Source: an uncultured Treponema sp. (GTDB lineage Bacteria; Spirochaetota; Spirochaetia; Treponematales; Treponemataceae). From it: DNA of 10,013 nucleotides. The translations under genes were made by a program, and so were the position numbers. This document shows, piece by piece, positions 1-4,945 of this stretch (positions within the stretch are counted from its first letter, which is position 1; every line of letters starts with the position of its first letter). The stretch is taken from positions 1 to 10,013 of the forward strand of contig CAMOEE010000085.1 of the NCBI GenBank assembly GCA_946611835.1. Reading direction: 5' to 3'. The notes below the pieces were generated by a model, which had not been told where the DNA came from, made no database searches, and saw only the letters and a program-made list of their open reading frames with translations.

Positions 1-1194
1 CTTTCCGACGAGTCTTCCGAAGAATACAAACGAGCGTTAGTCTATGAAAAAGAAATCACCATGTCGCTGATTCCAGATTTTTCTGACATCGACTTTTCCC
101 AGTATCCAAGGCTGATTGACGACACTAATCCCATGCACAGGCTCTGGTCAGATGGCAGCTGGATTAAGGCTTACATGGCTCACGGCTGCTACTGGCACAA
201 GTGTGCCTTCTGCGATGTCACGCTGGATTATGTAAAAGGCTACTGCCCCACAAATATCCACAATCTTTATGAGGGATTGCTTTCACAATGCAAGGAAAAA
301 GGCGTTTATGGAATCCACTTTGTTGACGAGGCCATGCCTCCCGCACTCATGATTGCCTTTGCCCGTGAAAATATCGCTCACGGCTCGCCTATTACCTGGT
401 GGGGAAATGTGCGCTTTGAAAAATCTTTTACCCGCGATGTAGCCGACTTTCTCGCTTACGGCGGCTTAATCGGTGTCTCAGCCGGGCTTGAATCTGCCAC
501 AGGAAACGGCCTGAATGCCATTCACAAGGGCACGGATCTGGAATCAATAGTTGGAGCCTGCTGTGCCTTTAAGGAAGCCGGCGTACTCGTTCACGCCTAC
601 ATGATTTACGGCTACTGGTGGGAAAAGCCGGAAGATTTAATCAACTCCATGGAAACCCTGCGCCAGTTCTACGCAAACGGCCTCTTAGATTCCTGCTTCT
701 GGCACAAATTCGTCCTCACAAGGCACTCACGGGTCTACAAGGAATGGACTGAAGGAAAAATTCCTGACTTAAAGCCAATCGACCCACAGGAAAAACAAAA
801 CGCACCCCTTTTCGCCAAAAACGGCCTTCATTTTGAGGGCGAAAAAAAGAGCGGGAAATACGGAGCCGCCCTCGACTTCTCCCTCAATCAGTGGATGCAC
901 GGCGAGGATTTAGAAAAGCCGGTTCAAAAGTGGTTCAATTTCCCGGTTTCAAAGCCAAGCGTACCAAAAGACTTTATCGAAAAATTAATTTCAAAATATG
1001 AAGCAAAGCGAGACGAGGAATTCGCCAAAAGGCCTTCAGACACAAAAGCAAGCAAAACTTTCTGGCTGGGCGGCGAAAAAATCTCCCTGGGAAACGGCAA
1101 AATCGGCTGGTTTTACATGGGCGAATTCCACACGGCCAAAAAAAATGCCCCGGAATCAGCTTTCCGAGGCAAAGGTTTGTGTGTGCTGCCTTAA
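1..1194 (+). CDS. Radical SAM protein, 5'-partial (probably a B12-binding-domain family member)
   Basis: The reading frame is open from base 1, so the gene starts before the window; the ATG at 61 has no Shine-Dalgarno sequence and is probably internal. About 397 codons are visible. The [4Fe-4S]-binding cluster is HGCYWHKCAFC, with cysteine codons at 187, 202 and 211: spacing CX4CX2C rather than the textbook CX3CX2C. A downstream FVDEA segment (about 322-336) sits where radical SAM barrels carry their SAM-contacting acidic strand, and SAGLES (about 478-495) and the FWHKF segment (about 700-714) resemble a family I recall as B12-binding-domain/radical SAM proteins; that N-terminal domain would lie outside the window. 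Such enzymes cleave SAM to a 5'-deoxyadenosyl radical in the cytoplasm; the substrate here is unknown. It converges on the malic enzyme gene with a single base between stops, and no + strand terminator is visible after it. Confident on the superfamily, not on the reaction. Confidence 0.85.
   Translation, partial: LSDESSEEYKRALVYEKEITMSLIPDFSDIDFSQYPRLIDDTNPMHRLWSDGSWIKAYMAHGCYWHKCAFCDVTLDYVKGYCPTNIHNLYEGLLSQCKEKGVYGIHFVDEAMPPALMIAFARENIAHGSPITWWGNVRFEKSFTRDVADFLAYGGLIGVSAGLESATGNGLNAIHKGTDLESIVGACCAFKEAGVLVHAYMIYGYWWEKPEDLINSMETLRQFYANGLLDSCFWHKFVLTRHSRVYKEWTEGKIPDLKPIDPQEKQNAPLFAKNGLHFEGEKKSGKYGAALDFSLNQWMHGEDLEKPVQKWFNFPVSKPSVPKDFIEKLISKYEAKRDEEFAKRPSDTKASKTFWLGGEKISLGNGKIGWFYMGEFHTAKKNAPESAFRGKGLCVLP
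1138..1170 (-). terminator. Intrinsic terminator for the malic enzyme gene, inside the convergent radical SAM gene
   Basis: Read on the minus strand, GCCTCGGAA (1170-1162), a six-base loop AGCTGA (1161-1156) and TTCCGGGGC (1155-1147) make a 9-bp stem with one U-G wobble pair. One A and then eight T follow (1145-1138). It lies 26-58 bases beyond the malic enzyme stop codon. On the plus strand the same stem has a C/A mismatch and no T-run after it, so it should work in the minus direction only. The plus strand here encodes the last residues of the radical SAM protein. Confidence 0.75.
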
Positions 1195-1195
1195 A

Positions 1196-2374
1196 TTATA
1201 TTCTTGCCAGTCCTGCTTTGCGAGCTTCTTCAGCAACGGCTTTTGCTACAGTCTCTGCCACACGAGGGTCAAATGGATTCGGGATAATCATGTCCGGGCC
1301 AAGCTCGCTCTCGCTTACAAGTGAGGCCAATCCACGGGCTGCGGCAATCTTCATTTCCTCAGTGATTTTAGATGCACGACAGTCTAATGCTCCACGGAAA
1401 AGACCTGGGAAAGCGAGGATGTTGTTGATTTGGTTGGGGTAATCGCTTCGACCAGTTCCGATAATGTAGGCTCCCGCCGCCTTTGCCTTTTCGTAAGTGA
1501 TTTCAGGCTCAGGGTTTGCCATGGCAAAAAGAATTGATTTTGGTGCCATAGACTTGACCATTTCTTCACTGACAAGATTTGGAGCACTTACTCCCACGAA
1601 AATATCCGCTCCAACCATAGCTTCTTTCATGCTTATGCGGCGGTTGTCTGGATTTGTAATCTCGGTGAGTTCCTGAGTCAAGAAATCGTATTTGTCGTAA
1701 TCTTCTTTGATGATGATTCCGTTGATGTTGAAAGCGTAGATTTTACCGATGCCGAATTTGTGCAGCATACGGATGATTGAAGAGCCGGCAGCTCCCGCAC
1801 CACTTACAACAAGCGTGCAGTCTTGAGCCTTTTTGCCGGCAACTTTGAGGGCGTTCATGATTGCGGCTGTTACGACGATTGCAGTTCCGTGCTGGTCATC
1901 GTGGAAAACCGGAATATCCAGTTCTTTAATCAGCGTGCGTTCAATCTCAACGCAGCGGGGAGCCGAAATATCCTCAAGGTTGATGCCGCCGAAAGTTGGT
2001 GCAATCTGCTTGCAGAAATCAATAATCTTCTGCGGGTCTTTTGTGTCAATGCAGAGAGGAACTGCGTCAACGCCAGCGAATTTTTTGAAAAGAACGCATT
2101 TTCCTTCCATAACAGGTAAGCCTGCTGCAGGACCGATGTCTCCAAGACCAAGGACAGCAGTTCCGTCAGATACTACGGCTATAGTGTTTCCTTTCCAGGT
2201 GTATTTGTAGACATCGTCTGGATTTTTATGAATCTGCCGGCATGGCTCGGCTACTCCCGGTGTGTATGCCACAGACAAGTCATCTCGGGTTTCAAGGGGC
2301 ATTTTAAGTTCAGTAGAAATTTTGCCCTGCCATTCATTATGTTTTTCCAATGCTTTTTCGTAAATTGTACTCAT
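1196..2374 (-). CDS. Malic enzyme (oxaloacetate-decarboxylating malate dehydrogenase, NAD(P)-linked)
   Basis: Converts L-malate to pyruvate and CO2 with reduction of NAD(P)+, in the cytoplasm. The product is 392 aa from the chosen start, the usual size of the short bacterial form, without the phosphotransacetylase-like tail of MaeB. Visible motifs are YTPGVAEPC (about 38-46, catalytic Tyr), the lysine-containing VMEGKCVLFK segment (89-98), NLEDI (132-136) and DDQHGT (159-164), which supply metal ligands, and the nucleotide-binding GAGAAG (192-197). The end of the second Rossmann strand reads AFNINGI, without the acidic residue often seen there; this may favour NADP but motif reading alone does not settle it. 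The frame has an ATG at 2383 and another at 2374. I chose 2374 because homologues as I recall them begin near MSTIYEKALE and because a TATAAT lies seven bases before it and overlaps the first ATG. Neither ATG has a Shine-Dalgarno sequence. Divergent from the membrane protein gene. Confidence 0.93.
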   Translation of the reverse strand: MSTIYEKALEKHNEWQGKISTELKMPLETRDDLSVAYTPGVAEPCRQIHKNPDDVYKYTWKGNTIAVVSDGTAVLGLGDIGPAAGLPVMEGKCVLFKKFAGVDAVPLCIDTKDPQKIIDFCKQIAPTFGGINLEDISAPRCVEIERTLIKELDIPVFHDDQHGTAIVVTAAIMNALKVAGKKAQDCTLVVSGAGAAGSSIIRMLHKFGIGKIYAFNINGIIIKEDYDKYDFLTQELTEITNPDNRRISMKEAMVGADIFVGVSAPNLVSEEMVKSMAPKSILFAMANPEPEITYEKAKAAGAYIIGTGRSDYPNQINNILAFPGLFRGALDCRASKITEEMKIAAARGLASLVSESELGPDMIIPNPFDPRVAETVAKAVAEEARKAGLARI

Positions 2375-2381
2375 AAAGGTC

Positions 2382-2409
2382 ATTATAGTACAAAAACTAT
2401 TCTTGATAA
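2382..2409 (-). promoter_or_regulatory. Candidate promoter of the malic enzyme gene, leaderless type
   Basis: On the minus strand TATAAT at 2387-2382 matches the -10 consensus fully. A weak -35, TTATCA (2409-2404, 4 of 6), lies 16 bases upstream. Seven bases separate the -10 from the ATG at 2374, so transcription would start at or next to the A of the start codon. The -35 overlaps the -35 of the divergent promoter. Confidence 0.5.
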
Positions 2410-2430
2410 ATGGCTGAAATAGTGTATAAT
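2403..2430 (+). promoter_or_regulatory. Promoter of the four-helix membrane protein gene
   Basis: TTGATA (2403-2408, 5 of 6) and TATAAT (2425-2430, 6 of 6) are separated by 16 bases, predicting a start near 2437 and a leader of about 28 nt. That leader contains the Shine-Dalgarno AAGGAG at 2453-2458, six bases before the ATG. This is the best sigma-70-type promoter in the window. Confidence 0.7.
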
Positions 2431-2464
2431 GGAAATGTTATTGCTATAAAATAAGGAGTTAATA

Positions 2465-2968
2465 ATGCAATATTTAGACAAATTAAAAAAAGAACGATCG
2501 CTCGACCGAGTAATCTTCCTTGCAGGCATGGTTCTTGCGTTCATCGGATTTTTAATTCCAACATTCTTTCTTAAAGAATCATCTGGAGTTGCCCTCAAAA
2601 ACCTTTTCGGAGCAGCTTCTTATTTTAACAAAGCCCCAAGTGCATACAACGCTACATTCATCGTAATAGTTTGGCTCTGTTCTGTCGCAGGTATTGCATT
2701 GTTCTTCATCACAAAAACAATCATTGGTGATATCGTATCAACCTTGCTTGCTTTGGCTTTCCAGCTTGCATCTATCGTAAGCATCGCTCCTTCACTCACA
2801 GACCCATTCGGCGCATATTCAAGCTTGTATACATCACCTGTAACACCATTCTTCGGTTACACAACAGTTGGTGGATATCTCGTTCTTGTTGGTCTTATCG
2901 TTGCAGTTGTTGGTTGCGTTCTTGGTGCAGCTCACATCCAGCACCCAGATCAGGTAAAATCTAAATAA
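2465..2968 (+). CDS. Small four-helix membrane protein of unknown function
   Basis: A 167-aa protein whose family I do not recognise. Four hydrophobic stretches are visible at about residues 16-37, 64-83, 87-110 and 131-155. The N-terminus (KLKKER) and the C-terminus (DQVKSK) are basic, so both ends should be cytoplasmic, with two outside loops at about 38-63 and 111-130, the second rich in Pro, Ser, Tyr and Thr. There is no cleavable signal peptide and no catalytic motif. It is a monocistronic unit: strong promoter, AAGGAG Shine-Dalgarno with six-base spacing, and a 12-bp-stem terminator 22 bases after the stop. Codon choice leans towards ATC over ATT and TTC over TTT, and towards GTT, CTT and GGT in the last third, unlike the neighbouring fructosamine kinase gene; this looks like a highly expressed gene. 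The coding assignment is firm; function is open. Confidence 0.88.
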   Translation: MQYLDKLKKERSLDRVIFLAGMVLAFIGFLIPTFFLKESSGVALKNLFGAASYFNKAPSAYNATFIVIVWLCSVAGIALFFITKTIIGDIVSTLLALAFQLASIVSIAPSLTDPFGAYSSLYTSPVTPFFGYTTVGGYLVLVGLIVAVVGCVLGAAHIQHPDQVKSK

Positions 2969-2990
2969 ACAAATACCTACCATAAATAAT

Positions 2991-3033
2991 AAATCCCGTC
3001 TGCCTAATAAACAGACGGGATTTTTGTTTTTTT
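2991..3033 (+). terminator. Intrinsic terminator after the membrane protein gene
   Basis: AAATCCCGTCTG (2991-3002) and CAGACGGGATTT (3012-3023) form a perfect 12-bp stem with a nine-base loop, followed by a T-rich tract interrupted by one G up to 3033. On the minus strand the tail after the stem (ATTATTT) is only moderately U-rich, so it may also give partial termination for ettA. Confidence 0.9.
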
Positions 3034-3067
3034 CGAACAAAAATTACTTCCATGTAATTTTTGTTCG
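3034..3067. repeat. Perfect inverted repeat, 14-bp arms, 6-base loop
   Basis: CGAACAAAAATTAC (3034-3047) and GTAATTTTTGTTCG (3054-3067) are exact reverse complements around the loop TTCCAT. It starts directly after the T-tract of the preceding terminator and ends at the palindrome TCGTACGA (3065-3072), which joins it to the next inverted repeat. It has no T-run on the plus side and is followed by A on the minus side, so it is not a standard terminator in either direction. Confidence 0.85.
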
Positions 3068-3070
3068 TAC

Positions 3071-3110
3071 GAGAAAATTCTGTTCACCTAAAGGCAAACA
3101 GAATTTTCTC
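3071..3110. repeat. Perfect inverted repeat, 14-bp arms, 12-base loop
   Basis: GAGAAAATTCTGTT (3071-3084) and AACAGAATTTTCTC (3097-3110) are exact reverse complements around a 12-base loop. The 3' arm on either strand ends in a short U-rich stretch (TTTTCTC on the plus strand), but no separate T-tail follows. It lies downstream of ettA on the minus strand and may act in its 3' end formation or RNA stability. Confidence 0.85.
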
Positions 3111-3122
3111 TCCTTGCTTTCA

Positions 3123-3140
3123 CCCTGCATCCATGCAGGG
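3123..3140. repeat. Short GC-rich hairpin next to the ettA stop codon
   Basis: CCCTGC (3123-3128) and GCAGGG (3135-3140) are exact reverse complements; the palindrome extends two more bases on each side of the centre, but a six-base loop (ATCCAT) is the realistic fold. It begins two bases after the ettA stop codon on the minus strand and has no T-run. Role unknown; it could protect the 3' end of the message. Confidence 0.65.
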
Positions 3141-3142
3141 CA

Positions 3143-4906
3143 TTATCTTGTTAACTTTCTGTAAACAGTTTTGTGTGGAACATCGTCATCGATTCCAAGA
3201 ACATTCTTTCTCCATTCGACATAATCGCTCCAGCTTCCCTCAACAAAATGGACTTCTGAATTGTTCTCAAATGCGAGGATATGCGTACAAATTCGGTCGA
3301 GGAAGTAACGGTCGTGGCTGATTACCATGACAACTCCTGCAAAGCTGTTGATTGCTTCTTCAAGGCTTCGTGTTGTCGTAATGTCGAGATCGTTGGTCGG
3401 TTCGTCCAGAAGAAGAACATTTCCGGCCTCTTTGAACATCATGCCCATGTTGAGGCGGTTCTTTTCACCACCAGAAAGGACTGAGATTTTTTTGTTCTGC
3501 TCGGCTGAGTTAAAGTTGAACCATGAACAGTAAGCGTGAGCATTAATTTCTCGGACAGCACCGTTCACCGGGCGGCCTTTTTCGTCAACCGCACCAAGCT
3601 TAACCAAATCACTTCCGCCAGAAAGCATTTCGTAAATTGTCTTGTTAGGGTCAAGTTTTGAACGCATTTGGTCAACATAAACGAGCTTAACTGTGTCGCC
3701 AACTTTAATGCTTCCTGAATCAGGAATTTCCTTGCCCATCTTTCCGTCCGGAAGCTCGATTTCTTGTCCCGCAGCAGAGGCAATCATCTTGAAGAGAGTT
3801 GTTTTACCGGCACCGTTGGGGCCGACAATTCCCACAACTGAGCCTGCCGGAATGTGGAAGTCAAGATTTTCAAAGAGGAGTTTGTCATCGAATGATTTTG
3901 TGAGCTTTTCTGCATCAATTACGAGGCTTCCCAATCGAGGGCCGGCTGGAATTGAAATCTGTGTATCTTTAAGCTGAATTCTCTTTGATTCTTCTGCAAG
4001 CAAAGCCTCATACTTTGTGATATGCTCCTTGTGCTTTGCCTGACGGCCTTTTGCGCCCGCATGAATCCATTCCAACTCTTCCTGCATTTCACGGCGGCGG
4101 GTAGAAGCCTGTTTTTCTTCGAGAGCAAGGCGTTTTTCCTTTGCTTCAAGCCATTCCGAGTAATTTCCCTTGAAAGGATAGCCTTCGCCACGGTCCATTT
4201 CCAGAATCCAGCCTGCGACATTGTCGAGAAAGTAGCGGTCGTGGGTGATTGCGATGATTGTGCCAGGATAATCTTTGAGGTGCCGCTCAAGCCATGCAAC
4301 AGTCTCTGCGTCAAGGTGGTTGGTAGGCTCGTCCAGAAGAAGAATGTCAGGCTTCTGCAAAAGGAGCCGGCAGAGAGCAACTCGACGACGTTCACCACCG
4401 GAAAGAACATCTACAACCTGGTCTCCAGGAGGACAGCGGAGAGCGTCCATGGCAAGTTCCAGATTTGCATCGAGATTCCATGCGTCTGCTGCATCAAGTT
4501 TTTCCTGAATCTCGACCTGTCGTGCGCAGAGTTTGTCGAAATCAGCGTCCGGGTCACCGAAAGCCTCGTTTACCTTATCGAATTCTGCCAAAAGGTCAGT
4601 GATTGGTTTTACGCCCTCTTTTACGACTTCAAGGACGGTTTTGCCCGGCTCCAAATATGGCTCCTGCTCAAGGTATCCCATTGAATAGCCCGGAAGAAGT
4701 TTTGTTTCGCCAGTGTAGTCTTTATCGATTCCTGCAAAAATCTTAAAAAGTGAAGATTTACCGGCACCGTTTTCACCGATAACGCCGATTTTTGCCCCGT
4801 AATAGTAAGAAATGGAAATGTCTTTTAAAACAACTTTTGTTCCATACGCGCGGGAAACGCGATCCATAGTGTAAATGATTTTTTTGTCGTCGAATGTTTT
4901 AGCCAT
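3143..4906 (-). CDS. ettA: ABC-F translation factor EttA (energy-dependent translational throttle)
   Basis: A cytoplasmic ABC-F ATPase. In E. coli the family binds the ribosomal E site and links the first peptide-bond step to energy state; it is not a transporter, and there are no membrane segments. The 587-aa product has two nucleotide-binding domains. The first has Walker A GENGAGKS (44-51), signature LSGGE (168-172), Walker B ending in DE (192-193) and switch His 222. The second has GPNGAGKT (362-369), LSGGE (477-481), DE (501-502) and His 531. All catalytic residues are intact. The charged linker at about 242-320 matches the P-site tRNA interaction motif. It is about 30 residues longer than the E. 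coli protein as I recall it; the extra length seems to lie at about 380-400 and 437-455 in the second domain. The ATG has no Shine-Dalgarno sequence; the -10-like hexamer six bases upstream suggests a leaderless start. It follows the GGDEF-EAL gene by 39 bp on the same strand, so read-through is also possible. Confidence 0.95.
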   Translation of the reverse strand: MAKTFDDKKIIYTMDRVSRAYGTKVVLKDISISYYYGAKIGVIGENGAGKSSLFKIFAGIDKDYTGETKLLPGYSMGYLEQEPYLEPGKTVLEVVKEGVKPITDLLAEFDKVNEAFGDPDADFDKLCARQVEIQEKLDAADAWNLDANLELAMDALRCPPGDQVVDVLSGGERRRVALCRLLLQKPDILLLDEPTNHLDAETVAWLERHLKDYPGTIIAITHDRYFLDNVAGWILEMDRGEGYPFKGNYSEWLEAKEKRLALEEKQASTRRREMQEELEWIHAGAKGRQAKHKEHITKYEALLAEESKRIQLKDTQISIPAGPRLGSLVIDAEKLTKSFDDKLLFENLDFHIPAGSVVGIVGPNGAGKTTLFKMIASAAGQEIELPDGKMGKEIPDSGSIKVGDTVKLVYVDQMRSKLDPNKTIYEMLSGGSDLVKLGAVDEKGRPVNGAVREINAHAYCSWFNFNSAEQNKKISVLSGGEKNRLNMGMMFKEAGNVLLLDEPTNDLDITTTRSLEEAINSFAGVVMVISHDRYFLDRICTHILAFENNSEVHFVEGSWSDYVEWRKNVLGIDDDVPHKTVYRKLTR

Positions 4907-4912
4907 TCTTTG

Positions 4913-4941
4913 AGTATATACTATATAGTAGCTTTTGTCTC
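4913..4941 (-). promoter_or_regulatory. Candidate ettA promoter in the 39-bp gap, leaderless type
   Basis: On the minus strand GAGACA (4941-4936, 4 of 6), a 17-base spacer and TATACT (4918-4913, 5 of 6) are followed by exactly six bases and then the ettA ATG. The predicted transcript would begin at the A of the start codon. The spacer contains an AT-rich near-palindrome, so chance matches are possible. Confidence 0.5.
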
Positions 4942-4945
4942 GAAA

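Noticed and set aside
1384..1587. Small minus-strand frame overlapping malic enzyme in another frame
   Set aside because: It lies wholly inside the malic enzyme gene on the same strand in a different frame, with no start signal or domain.
3034..3142. Integron attC site or CRISPR repeat in the hairpin-rich gap
   Set aside because: The stems are perfect, without the extrahelical bases and the paired RYYYAAC/GTTRRRY core sites of attC, and the arms are not direct repeats with spacers.
4022..4684. 220-codon open frame on the plus strand opposite ettA
   Set aside because: The opposite strand encodes intact ABC-F motifs here; the plus frame is cysteine- and phenylalanine-rich without domains and is a shadow.
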